From contig DGWI01000034.1 in NCBI GenBank assembly GCA_002396085.1, positions 34,483 to 98,482 on the forward strand: a stretch of 64,000 bases of DNA, given 5' to 3'. This document shows, piece after piece, positions 41,949 through 50,580 of the stretch. The stretch comes from Porphyromonadaceae bacterium UBA4262. Lineage in GTDB: Bacteria > Bacteroidota > Bacteroidia > Bacteroidales > Muribaculaceae. Under the pieces are notes generated by a model that worked only from the letters and a program-made list of their open reading frames with translations, had not been told where the DNA came from and did no database searches. Position 1 is the stretch's first letter. Every line of letters begins with the position of its first letter. The position numbers were made by a program, and so were the translations under genes.

Positions 41949-43673
41949 ATGAAATCAAAATACATTGTCGCAGTTATCATATCCATCATGGCGATGACTT
42001 GCCAGGCACAGATCACACTGGGCAGCCGCCGGGCTGTGCGTGACAGCCTGACGGGCGATTGGCTGTGCAGCATCCCGGAGGGGGTTTTCGGGAGTGACTA
42101 TTCGGCCACTTTCCACACCACCGAGCCATGGACCGACATCACCATCGATGGCGATACAGTGCTGCCGGGCACAAACTATACCTTCACCCAGGTGACCGGT
42201 GACCGCAAATATGCCCTGGTGGCACACATCGGCGACAGTGTCACTGTCACAGGCAACATTTGCTTCACGTTCTTGCCCATCCTGGAGTTGAACGGGGCAT
42301 TCAATGATGACTATCAAGTGACCCATATCATTGCAAACATGCCCATGACCAATGGACCGATTACCATGTTAAGCAAGGTCAAGCACCGTGGTGGCAGCAC
42401 TAACAAGGATCCTAGAGAGAAAAGAAATTATCACATCAAGTTTCTCAACGCGAGCGACTCAAGCAAGATGGATCGCCGCTTCTTCGGGCTGCGCAACGAC
42501 AACAGTTGGCTGCTCGATGCGGGACAAATCGACATGCTGCGCATACGCAACCGCGTGACCACCGAATTGTGGATGGACATGGCTTCCAAACCCTACTATG
42601 CCGACCGTGAGCCCAATGCCATGTTGGGTGTACGGGGCGACTTTGTCGAGATTTTTCTCAATGGCAAGTACCATGGCTTTTTTGCGTTGACCGAGGCCCT
42701 GGATCGCAAGCAGATGAAGCTGGCCAAGTATGAAGAGCCTGACAGTGTCACAAGCGGCAAGTTCCACGGCATGTTGTGGAAGACCAAAGTTATTGACGTG
42801 ATTGCGCGCATGACCTATTTCTACGGCTATAACAATACCAAGGACACCTGGGGAGGATTTGAAGTCAAGTATCCCGACCCCGACGATTTCATGCCCACCG
42901 ACTATTCGACATTAGGCAATGCGGTGAGATTTGTCGCCAACAGCACCAACGAGGAGTTCCGTCAGCATGTGGGTGAGTACTTTGACATCCCGGTCATCAT
43001 GGACTACTGGATACTCATCAACGCCATCCTGGGTGTGGACAGCGGCATCAAGAACATCTATTGGGCCGTCTATGACAAGCAGCAAGACAAGAAACTCACC
43101 TTGGCCGCTTGGGACCTAGACTGCACCTTCGGGCAGTTCTGGCTCAATCCCTCGTCACACTATCAGTCCTACGTTTCCCCAACCAAGAGTCTAGGCACAT
43201 TCAACCGACTGTTCCTCCGCCTGCATGAACTCAATCCCGACAGTTTCTGCGTCAAGGCTGTGGAGCGTTATCAATTGCTGCGTGGCACCCTGCTAAGCGA
43301 GGACAGTTTGAAGAATCGGTTCAGGTCACGCCTCGAGCCTCTGCGTCGATGTGGCGCTGTCGCCCGCGAGACTGTGCGGTGGAGCGGAGTATACGACCTC
43401 TCTTGGCAGCCACTCAACTTTGACAATGAGATGCAGTATATCGAGAACTGGATTGACCAGCGCATGACTTATTTGGATAATTCGCGCTTCAGACCCTATC
43501 TGATGGGCGACTCTAACCGCGACGGCAAGGTTGACGTGTCGGATGTCAACAAGATGGTGAGCATGATTCTCAATGGCGAGTATCCAGTGTGGTATGAAGA
43601 CATGAATGGTGACGACAAGTTGGATGTGAGCGACATCAATGCCGTGGTCAACATCATCCTTGGAAAATATTAA
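41949..43673 (+). CDS. CotH-kinase family protein 2, dockerin tail
   Basis: A 574-residue exported CotH-type protein. Signal peptide (YIVAVIISIMAMTCQAQ), N-terminal beta region, then the kinase-like domain with VKHRGGSTNKDPREKRNYHI, LRNDNSWLLDAGQIDMLRIR, KYHGFFALTEALDRKQMKL and AAWDLDCTFGQFW. The C-terminus is two dockerin-like loops, GDSNRDGKVDVSDVNKMVSM and MNGDDKLDVSDINAVVNI. It shares long nearly identical stretches with the next gene (for example the segment from FVANSTNEEFRQHVGEYFD), so the pair is a recent duplication or subject to gene conversion. It probably acts at the cell surface. Confidence 0.85.
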   Translation: MKSKYIVAVIISIMAMTCQAQITLGSRRAVRDSLTGDWLCSIPEGVFGSDYSATFHTTEPWTDITIDGDTVLPGTNYTFTQVTGDRKYALVAHIGDSVTVTGNICFTFLPILELNGAFNDDYQVTHIIANMPMTNGPITMLSKVKHRGGSTNKDPREKRNYHIKFLNASDSSKMDRRFFGLRNDNSWLLDAGQIDMLRIRNRVTTELWMDMASKPYYADREPNAMLGVRGDFVEIFLNGKYHGFFALTEALDRKQMKLAKYEEPDSVTSGKFHGMLWKTKVIDVIARMTYFYGYNNTKDTWGGFEVKYPDPDDFMPTDYSTLGNAVRFVANSTNEEFRQHVGEYFDIPVIMDYWILINAILGVDSGIKNIYWAVYDKQQDKKLTLAAWDLDCTFGQFWLNPSSHYQSYVSPTKSLGTFNRLFLRLHELNPDSFCVKAVERYQLLRGTLLSEDSLKNRFRSRLEPLRRCGAVARETVRWSGVYDLSWQPLNFDNEMQYIENWIDQRMTYLDNSRFRPYLMGDSNRDGKVDVSDVNKMVSMILNGEYPVWYEDMNGDDKLDVSDINAVVNIILGKY

Positions 43674-43683
43674 ATTTTTAGTT

Positions 43684-45408
43684 ATGCGACTCATCATCCT
43701 GACATGGATTTACAGCATACTCATATGCACAGCAATGGCCACAAACATCAAGTTTGGTGGCCGTTCGGCTTTCTATGACAGTGGCACTGATACATGGCTT
43801 TGCTCGGTGGCAAAATATATGTTCGGGCACGACTGGACCACTACCCTATCGACCGACAGCGCTACCTGCTGGAGTGACATCGCGCTCGACGGTGTGCCCA
43901 TGGACAGCAATTCGCTGGTGACATTCACCAATATCCAGGCCGACCGCCAGTATCTGCTCACCGCCGTTGACTCTACCGGAATGCCCATCACGCTGCCCAT
44001 TTGCTTCACCTACCTGCCCGTACTGCACTTGCAGGGTGACTTCAACGACGACTATCAGGTGACCAGCATTGAGGTCGCATTGCCCAATGCTGCGACACAA
44101 TCCATGCTTGCCCGCGTCAAGCATCGTGGTGCCACAACCAATCTGCCTGACCGCCACAAGCGCAACTATCACATCAAGTTTATCAATGCGAGCGACTCAA
44201 GCAAGATGGATCGCCGTTTCTTCGGACTGCGCAACGACAATAGTTGGATTCTCGATGCCGGGCAGATCGACATGCTGCGCATACGCAACCGCGTGATGAC
44301 TGAACTGTGGCTTGACCTGTGCCGGAAACCCTACTATGCCGACCGCGAACCCAATGCATTGTTGGGAGTGCGGGGCGACATGGTCGAGGTGATGCTCAAT
44401 GACCGCTATGCCGGCATTTATGCCCTGACCGAGGCTATGGACCGCAAGCAGATGAAACTGGCCAAATATGAAGAGCCCGATAGTGTCACTAGCGGCAAGT
44501 TCCACGGCATGTTGTGGAAGTCCAAGATCCCGGATATCATCAGTCGCATGACCTATTTCTACGGCTATAACAATAGCAATGACACCTGGGGAGGATTTGA
44601 AGTCAAGTATCCCGACCCCGACGATTATCTGCGCACCGACTTTTCGACACTCGGCAATGCGGTGAAATTTGTCGCCAACAGCACCAACGAGGAGTTCCGT
44701 CAGCATGTGGGTGAGTACTTTGACATCCCGGTCATCATGGACTACTGGATACTCATCAACGCAGTGCTCGCTATCGACAATGGGGTCAAGAACATCTACT
44801 GGGCGGTCTATGACAAGCAGCAAGACAAGAAACTCACTCTGGCTGCCTGGGACCTGGACTGCACCGTCGGGCAGAACTGGAGTAACGAACCGCTGCACGC
44901 CGACAATGCCGCCCCTGACAGGAACCTCGGCTACTTCAACAACTTGTTTCTGCGACTGCATGAACTCAATCCCGACAGTTTCTGCATCAAGGCTGTGGAG
45001 CGCTACCAACTGCTGCGCAAAGACCTGCTTGATGCCGACAGCATCTACAACCGATTTGAGAAGCGCATCAACTACCTCAAGCAATGTGGAGCCATTGCAC
45101 GCGAGACTGCGCGATGGTCGGGCGACAGCGACTTGTCATTCAACCAACTGGACTTTGATGCCGAACTGGCATTTATCCGCAACTGGCTCGACGTGCACTT
45201 GCCCTATCTCGACCGCACCCGCTTCAGCCCATACATCAAGGGTGATGTAACACGCGATGGAGTGGTCGACATTGCCGACATCAATTTCTTGATTAACAAG
45301 ATGTTGAAAGCCTCTGACCATCCAACATGGTATGAAGATTTGAGCCCCGATGACATATATGACATCGCAGACATCAACCAACTGATCAATATTATCCTTC
45401 ACCAATAA
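43684..45408 (+). CDS. CotH-kinase family protein 3, dockerin tail
   Basis: A 574-residue exported CotH-type protein starting at ATG 43684 (signal peptide LIILTWIYSILICTAMA), 10 bases after the previous stop. Domain order is the same as in its neighbours; the motifs MLARVKHRGATTNLPDRHKR, YAGIYALTEAMDRKQMKLAK and AAWDLDCTVGQNW are intact. The dockerin-like tail (GDVTRDGVVDIADINFLINK, then LSPDDIYDIADI) is more degenerate in its second loop (DDIYD instead of DGKVD). It ends 16 bases before a glycosyltransferase gene on the same strand. A surface role is likely; the substrate is unknown. Confidence 0.85.
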   Translation: MRLIILTWIYSILICTAMATNIKFGGRSAFYDSGTDTWLCSVAKYMFGHDWTTTLSTDSATCWSDIALDGVPMDSNSLVTFTNIQADRQYLLTAVDSTGMPITLPICFTYLPVLHLQGDFNDDYQVTSIEVALPNAATQSMLARVKHRGATTNLPDRHKRNYHIKFINASDSSKMDRRFFGLRNDNSWILDAGQIDMLRIRNRVMTELWLDLCRKPYYADREPNALLGVRGDMVEVMLNDRYAGIYALTEAMDRKQMKLAKYEEPDSVTSGKFHGMLWKSKIPDIISRMTYFYGYNNSNDTWGGFEVKYPDPDDYLRTDFSTLGNAVKFVANSTNEEFRQHVGEYFDIPVIMDYWILINAVLAIDNGVKNIYWAVYDKQQDKKLTLAAWDLDCTVGQNWSNEPLHADNAAPDRNLGYFNNLFLRLHELNPDSFCIKAVERYQLLRKDLLDADSIYNRFEKRINYLKQCGAIARETARWSGDSDLSFNQLDFDAELAFIRNWLDVHLPYLDRTRFSPYIKGDVTRDGVVDIADINFLINKMLKASDHPTWYEDLSPDDIYDIADINQLINIILHQ

Positions 45409-45424
45409 ATCCAGAATAAGACCT

Positions 45425-46543
45425 ATGACCATCAACATCTTTCATGTCGTTTCCAACAAATATTGGGGTGGTCCCGAAGAATATGCCTACGAGATGGTGT
45501 CGCGGCTGCGCAACGACCCACGCTTCTATGCCGAGGTCGTGTGCAAGAAGAACGACCCGGTGCTGCTGCACTTCAGGCGACTGGAAATACCCATCTCGAT
45601 ACTTCCCCTCAAGGGTGTGACCGACATTGACAGTCCCACACGACTGGCGCGCCTGCTGCGCAAGGGCTATAACATCGTGCATGTGCACACATTCCGCGAT
45701 GCATTTGCCGCAGTGATGGCACGACGCATCAGCGAAAACCGCAACACACGCGTCATCATGACTGTGCATGGCATCTGCAGGCCCAAGACAAACTACCTCT
45801 ACCGCAAACTTTATCGCTCAATCGACATGATGGTGTTTGTCTCGCAACGAGCCTATGACGAATGGAGGAACCACGACAAAGGCTTCAAACCCGAGCGAGC
45901 CTGCATCATCCGCGACAGTGTGATGGAGAACCCTCTGGCATCACCCGCACCCAACCTGCGGCAGAAGTTGAACATTGCACCCGAGAAAACACTCATCATG
46001 TTCCATGGGCGACTCACGCCCGAGAAAGGTATCGACGTCTTGTTGCAAGCCATCACACGACTCGACAAGACCAAGTATCACCTGGCAGTCATCGGTGAGG
46101 GTAAGCCCAAATTCATGACCCAACTCAAGAGTTTCATCGTCGAGAACCAACTGCTCAACAATGTGTCGCTCATGGGATTTCAGGAAGACATGGCACACAT
46201 CATCCAGCAGTGCGACATGGGCGTGCTGCCATCGGTTGAACCCGAGGCACTAGGCATCGTCAACTTGGAGTATATGATGCAAGGCAAGCCACATATCACC
46301 ACCAACAATGGTGCACAGATTGAATATGTCAGCGACCAGCGCAACGCCATCCTGGTGCCGCCCAGCGACCCCGAGGCGTTGGCCAGTGCCATCAATCAGT
46401 TGCTCGACGACCCCAACAAGCGACTGCAAATGGGGCATCAGGCACAGGAGGACTTCGACCGCACGCTCAACTATGACATTTTCTATCAAACGATGACCAA
46501 TCTCTACAATGATTTATTGACTTCTAAAAAGTTAAAGAAATGA
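45425..46543 (+). CDS. Glycosyltransferase family 4 protein
   Basis: A 372-residue GT-B enzyme. N-terminal VVSNKYWGGPEEYAYEM (acceptor-side glycine-rich loop), a central ARPNLRQ-like hinge, and the donor-binding domain with MFHGRLTPEKGIDVLLQAI and EPEALGIVNLEYM (the E-x7-E motif) typical of GT4 retaining transferases. No signal peptide; cytoplasmic. It likely transfers a nucleotide-activated sugar to a surface glycan. It is the only glycosyltransferase in the run, and overlaps the next gene by four bases (ATGA). Confidence 0.9.
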   Translation: MTINIFHVVSNKYWGGPEEYAYEMVSRLRNDPRFYAEVVCKKNDPVLLHFRRLEIPISILPLKGVTDIDSPTRLARLLRKGYNIVHVHTFRDAFAAVMARRISENRNTRVIMTVHGICRPKTNYLYRKLYRSIDMMVFVSQRAYDEWRNHDKGFKPERACIIRDSVMENPLASPAPNLRQKLNIAPEKTLIMFHGRLTPEKGIDVLLQAITRLDKTKYHLAVIGEGKPKFMTQLKSFIVENQLLNNVSLMGFQEDMAHIIQQCDMGVLPSVEPEALGIVNLEYMMQGKPHITTNNGAQIEYVSDQRNAILVPPSDPEALASAINQLLDDPNKRLQMGHQAQEDFDRTLNYDIFYQTMTNLYNDLLTSKKLKK

Positions 46544-47112
46544 AATGGATTAACCTGATGTTTGCTTGCATTCTGGCAACGGCCAGTTGCACGGGTACCA
46601 CTGTCAATAACAATGCCGCACAGCAACCCCAAGAGCAGAACACAGCCAGCAACCAAAATAAACTGACCGAGCAATACATCAGCCAGCGCCTGACCGACAT
46701 CTTCAACGAGGCGTTGAATGAAGACGATCATGACTTATTAGCACTCGATCGCAAGTTCATGTCGCTGGAGTACAACCGGTTGCAAGACAGTGCCATGCAG
46801 ATAGCCGAACGCATCGACGATATCGTTATCGACAGTGACCACTGGATTCAGGGACAAGATTGGACCTATGCCACCATGCGCATTGTCAGTATCGAGGACA
46901 TCACCGCCACAACAGCCCTGGCACGGATCAACATCATCCCCCACATACCCGGTTCCGACAACGTGATTACACTGCTGATTCTGCCACTGGTCTTTGAGCG
47001 TGGCGACTGGTACATCGACAACATGCAGCAATACTATGAGGGCGAACTACTCGACGAGAAAGCGTGGTACAAAAAATATGTCGACAGCGATGGCAAGATG
47101 GACAATAATTAG
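46540..47112 (+). CDS. Lipoprotein of unknown function
   Basis: A 190-residue lipoprotein: MKWINLMFACILATASC ends in a lipobox Cys at residue 17. The mature part is helical then beta, with SAMQIAERIDDIVIDSD and GDWYIDNMQQYYEG, a layout like DUF3828-type (NTF2-like) proteins. It is translationally coupled to the glycosyltransferase (ATGA) and overlaps the DUF4923 gene start by about 23 bases. Confidence 0.72.
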   Translation: MKWINLMFACILATASCTGTTVNNNAAQQPQEQNTASNQNKLTEQYISQRLTDIFNEALNEDDHDLLALDRKFMSLEYNRLQDSAMQIAERIDDIVIDSDHWIQGQDWTYATMRIVSIEDITATTALARINIIPHIPGSDNVITLLILPLVFERGDWYIDNMQQYYEGELLDEKAWYKKYVDSDGKMDNN

Positions 47113-47707
47113 CCTCATGGCAGCATGGGCGATGATAGTGGGTTGTGCAACTGTGGCAGCACAAGATGTGACCCACTCGCTCTTCAGTCCCGACTCAGTG
47201 TTCACACTCACCGACGAGGACATCGAGCAAGACCGCATCGAGGCCAACCGACTGATTGCCGGCACATGGCAGTATGACAAACCCAGCGTGCAGGCGCAGG
47301 GCACCAGTTTCATTGGCAAACTGGGCAAACCACTGGCCCAGAGCAAGCTCAAGAGCAAACTGGGCAAAGCTTTCAAGAAACTCAAGATCAACAAACGATG
47401 GGACTCGCTCACCCTCACCGAAGACGGTCGATGGATCATGACCATCGCCGGCAAGGGCATGAGCGGAGACTACAGTTACAGCCCCACCAAGGGCAGCATC
47501 ACGCTCAAGTGGCACATGATGTCGATCACGGCACTGGTGCGTCGTGACGGCAAGAATCTGCACTTGTGCTTCGACACCGACCGTCTGCTCACACTCATGC
47601 GACTGCTCAGCGGCTTGAGCAGCAGCGACACGCTCAAGGCACTCGCCTTCTTGAGCGAGAATTACAGCGACGTCAAGGTGGGATTTCAACTCAAACCCAA
47701 AAAGTGA
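47090..47707 (+). CDS. DUF4923-family exported protein
   Basis: About 205 residues, with ATG 47090 preferred because it gives a compact signal peptide (IISLMAAWAMIVGCATVAAQ). ATG 47078 adds four residues. The mature protein has the DUF4923 pattern (ANRLIAGTWQYDKPSVQAQG, KLKSKLGKAFKKLKI, WDSLTLTEDGRWIMTIAGK), a Bacteroidales-specific, lipocalin-like beta family of unknown function. It overlaps the previous lipoprotein gene and lies just before a DUF4369-type lipoprotein. Confidence 0.8.
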   Translation: MARWTIISLMAAWAMIVGCATVAAQDVTHSLFSPDSVFTLTDEDIEQDRIEANRLIAGTWQYDKPSVQAQGTSFIGKLGKPLAQSKLKSKLGKAFKKLKINKRWDSLTLTEDGRWIMTIAGKGMSGDYSYSPTKGSITLKWHMMSITALVRRDGKNLHLCFDTDRLLTLMRLLSGLSSSDTLKALAFLSENYSDVKVGFQLKPKK

Positions 47708-47718
47708 AAAACCTCAAT

Positions 47719-48702
47719 ATGATTCAATCAGTCAAACAAATCATTCTAACCACCTGCCTGGTGGGCATCATGTGCCTAGCAACCGGTTGCACCGACAGCG
47801 ACTTCACCATCAACGCACAACTCGATGGCACCCCCGACAACATGGTCACCATCTGCTATATGGGCAACCAGGGGTTGGTCACCGAGCGCATGATGGTGGC
47901 ACAAGGCAATCAACTCACCTTCAAAGGCTCAAGCGATGACTACACCATCCTGTGGATATGGGACGCACAGCGGCAACTCATCGCACAGATGGTGGTGCGC
48001 AATGGCGACCGGCTCACCGTCAAGAGCGATGGCCTGCGACTGCCCACACTCGACATCAAGGGCAACAAGGTCACCGAGCAGTGGATGAAGTTCCGCAAGT
48101 CGAACCAAGAAGCCATCGACAACCATGACACCAACGCCATCAACCGACAGATTGAACAACACATAGCCCAGCATCCCGACCAACTGCTATCGACCGTGCT
48201 TCTCGTGGCTGAATATAATCAACTGGACGGCAACGACAAGGTCAAGCAATTGCTGCAATCCATCAAACCCGACGCTCGTCCTGACCGACTGGTGAGCACA
48301 CTGCAATACCTCATCGAACAACACCGTCAGCCCACAGGCATCATTCGGTCGCTCACCCTCTATCGCCACGGCAAGGGCATCCAAGACCTGGAACTGAATG
48401 CAAAGCCCGCTGCACTGCTCTTCTGGTCACGATATGACACTAACCGCAAGGCAGCCATCGACTCACTGCACGCCATGGCCAGTCGCCATGGTGAAAACAT
48501 CATCATTGCCGACATCCTAGTCGACACCGACACCACACAGTGGACGCACAACATCAAGCAAACTTCCACATCATGGACACACTGGTGGGCACCCGGTGGC
48601 ATGATGGATGCCATGCTGCAGAGCATCGCCATCGAGCGTACCCCCACGATTATCCTCACCGACTCCACCTCCCACATCATCCAGTCCATCACAAGCCTCT
48701 AA
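47719..48702 (+). CDS. DUF4369-type lipoprotein
   Basis: About 327 residues. MIQSVKQIILTTCLVGIMCL is followed by a lipobox-type ATGC, so a lipoprotein. The N-terminal region (about 30-130) resembles DUF4369: FTINAQLDGTPDNMVTICY, MVAQGNQLTFKGSSDDYTIL. In many relatives a thioredoxin domain follows; here the C-terminal half has a thioredoxin-like strand pattern (PAALLFWSRYD, HNIKQTSTSWTHWW, IERTPTIILTDST) but no CxxC, so a redox role is doubtful. GTG 47704 is an alternative start overlapping the previous stop. Confidence 0.75.
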   Translation: MIQSVKQIILTTCLVGIMCLATGCTDSDFTINAQLDGTPDNMVTICYMGNQGLVTERMMVAQGNQLTFKGSSDDYTILWIWDAQRQLIAQMVVRNGDRLTVKSDGLRLPTLDIKGNKVTEQWMKFRKSNQEAIDNHDTNAINRQIEQHIAQHPDQLLSTVLLVAEYNQLDGNDKVKQLLQSIKPDARPDRLVSTLQYLIEQHRQPTGIIRSLTLYRHGKGIQDLELNAKPAALLFWSRYDTNRKAAIDSLHAMASRHGENIIIADILVDTDTTQWTHNIKQTSTSWTHWWAPGGMMDAMLQSIAIERTPTIILTDSTSHIIQSITSL

Positions 48703-48733
48703 CTCACATGTTTCCATATTCAAGAGAATGACA

Positions 48734-49168
48734 ATGAGATATATCATAATTCTAATGTGTTCGTTTTTAATATGTCCCTTGCTAGGTTGTACTGGACATA
48801 CCACAAAAATAGAACAAATTGCAGATACGTTGCAACTTAAAGAACTCGAATATTATGATACTTTGGTGCAGATTGAATGCCCCATAAAATACAGCTCATT
48901 TTCGATCAATAATGTTATTAAGTTTACTCGTTACGAGGAACTGATTGCTTTTGACAATTCTTTTGATGTGGGCGATGATATTTTTACCAAACAGATTACT
49001 GATGCCTTGCATGCATGCAAGTATGAAGGCTATTTGTTGATTAGTGACTTTGATACTTATAGCCATTCATTGTCTCGTTTAAAATTATACTCAGTCCTTA
49101 TAGACGGAAACTTTGTGACTTTTGCTGGTTTTTATTATCGGAATAATAATGAAGAATACGCTTTTTAA
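48734..49168 (+). CDS. AT-rich lipoprotein of unknown function
   Basis: About 144 residues from ATG 48734. MRYIIILMCSFLICPLLGC is a lipoprotein signal with Cys at residue 19. The mature protein is acidic and beta-rich (LYSVLIDGNFVTFAGFYYR). Codons are AT-rich compared with the CotH cluster just upstream, marking the start of island 2. The following gene starts inside this one. No family is recognised. Confidence 0.6.
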   Translation: MRYIIILMCSFLICPLLGCTGHTTKIEQIADTLQLKELEYYDTLVQIECPIKYSSFSINNVIKFTRYEELIAFDNSFDVGDDIFTKQITDALHACKYEGYLLISDFDTYSHSLSRLKLYSVLIDGNFVTFAGFYYRNNNEEYAF

Positions 49169-49631
49169 AATTACCATTTTGGCAATCTTTTTTGGGGGCA
49201 TATTCCATTATGCCTATTCCTTTTTTTCATGGAAAACAATTGAAAAGGACCTGTCAATCCATATCAAACAGAATACAAACTGTGCTTATGTGGATGGATT
49301 TGTCGCCAAGGTGGTTTCTACACCTTATACCACCAAATACAAAGAACTCATAGAACTATATGGCATTCCGGAAAAAACGGAAGTATTCCTATTTTCTCCC
49401 GGCGAGGGATGGATGCCTAATACAATTCAAAGGGATACAGAATTATTTGATATATTAGAGAAGGATATAGGTGCTGGGCAAGAAATAACTGTTGTTGTTG
49501 CAGAATGGGATTTAAAGACTTCGCGAATGCCTTTATATTGTGTGTATTTTCTTGCTCGAGGAACAAAACTCCATCCTATCTTTGAAATACGGTCAAATCG
49601 AAATGCTCGCCCTTTTTTAGAAAACTATTAA
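49149..49631 (+). CDS. AT-rich exported or membrane-anchored protein of unknown function
   Basis: About 160 residues from ATG 49149, overlapping the previous gene by 20 bases. An N-terminal hydrophobic segment (ITILAIFFGGIFHYAYSFF) is followed by a mixed alpha/beta domain with CAYVDGFVAKVVSTPYTTKY, FSPGEGWMPN and PLYCVYFLARGTKLHPIF. Two cysteines are spaced widely. The gene is probably co-transcribed with its upstream neighbour. It is followed by the structured repeat element at 49692. Confidence 0.6.
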   Translation: MKNTLFKITILAIFFGGIFHYAYSFFSWKTIEKDLSIHIKQNTNCAYVDGFVAKVVSTPYTTKYKELIELYGIPEKTEVFLFSPGEGWMPNTIQRDTELFDILEKDIGAGQEITVVVAEWDLKTSRMPLYCVYFLARGTKLHPIFEIRSNRNARPFLENY

Positions 49632-49691
49632 TATAGGTGACTATATTCCCACAACAGTTACGTTCAATCAGATGAATAATATTTAAGGAAC

Positions 49692-49978
49692 TATATACCT
49701 GTTGTCCCCGATTACTGTAATATCGCTGAAAGCGATTGATTTGAATAACCGGGGGTGAAACGTAGTGACACCCTCGGATAGAATGCTGTCAATTATCATC
49801 GCTGAAAGCGAGCACCATGTAGCGCAACCAAATGCTCGCTTTCAGCGAGGTAGTTTGTTTATCAGTAGCCGAAGGTGTCGCTTCGCTCCACCCTCGGTTA
49901 CTTAAATTGTCGCCTCCGGCGACGATATTCTATGCGGTTAACAAACCTATTTTATCTACTGAGGACAACAGGTATATA
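49692..49978. mobile_element. MITE-like structured element, copy 1 (287 bp)
   Basis: Terminal inverted repeats TATATACCTGTTGTCC (49692-49707) and its exact complement (49963-49978) bound the element. Inside are hairpins: a TCGCT-GAA-AGCGA stem, a CCGGGGGTG/CACCCTCGG stem, a long stem around CGCTGAAAGCGAGCA with TGCTCGCTTTCAGCG, CCGAAGGTGTCG/CCACCCTCGG and GTCGCC-TCC-GGCGAC. A second copy of about the same length is at 62686-62971. No transposase is encoded. It may be a MITE or a structured RNA element. Confidence 0.75.
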
Positions 49979-50120
49979 CTTCCCCTAGTTTTTTGTGTGA
50001 GAAAAAGTCTAGAGTAATGGATGAGTCTGATTTTTATTATCTTGTTGAGGAAGACTCATTAATCTTGATGAAACCAAGGATTCAACCTCGCTTGTATTTT
50101 TTAATAACTCTTTATAAAAT

Positions 50121-50192
50121 TCTGTTCTTAAAATCAAACGAATTACTAGAATATTGTACTCCTGTTCTACTGTCTAATTAAACAACAAACTC
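50121..50192. repeat. 72-bp dispersed repeat, copy 1
   Basis: Matches the reverse complement of 62462-62533 with about two mismatches. It begins TCTGTTCTTAAAATC and ends AACAACAAACTC. A degenerate copy lies at about 50255-50320. In both locations it lies beyond a copy of the structured element. Confidence 0.8.
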
Positions 50193-50572
50193 ACACGAAC
50201 TTAAACAAACAAAATTCTATAATTCTATAATTCATGATAAAAAAATCTTTATATCTTCTGTTCTTAAAATTAAACTACCAAATGCTATGATTTAGTTCTC
50301 TTGTTCTTATGTCTATCTATTTTTGTCTGATAAATATCTGTCTTTGTGTCTTTATTGCCTTGATCCCTCTCCCCTTTCACAAGGTTGTCAATAACGCTGT
50401 GAATAGTTGTTGATAACTTGACAAGAAAAAATGAAAAAACGATTTGCACAATTCATCACAATCTGGGTATAAACAAAACTGCAACTCTGACAAAAAATTT
50501 AACACTAAAATATTGGCATCATTTTTGCACACTTTTTTGGGGTTATTAGCAACCTATATTAGGACTTTTTAT

Positions 50573-50580
50573 TAACTTTG
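50573..50580 (+). promoter_or_regulatory. -7 box, possible nadA promoter
   Basis: TAACTTTG, about 205 bases before the nadA start, leaving an unusually long AT-rich leader with no recognised riboswitch. Confidence 0.4.

Noticed and set aside
47719..48702. Thiol-disulfide oxidoreductase call for the DUF4369-type lipoprotein
   Set aside because: The thioredoxin-like half has no CxxC motif, so only the lipoprotein and the N-terminal domain are claimed.
49832..50017. Short frame beginning MLAFSE, and a similar one from 62849
   Set aside because: Both arise from the same hairpin sequence of the structured element and diverge at once; they end at unrelated places.
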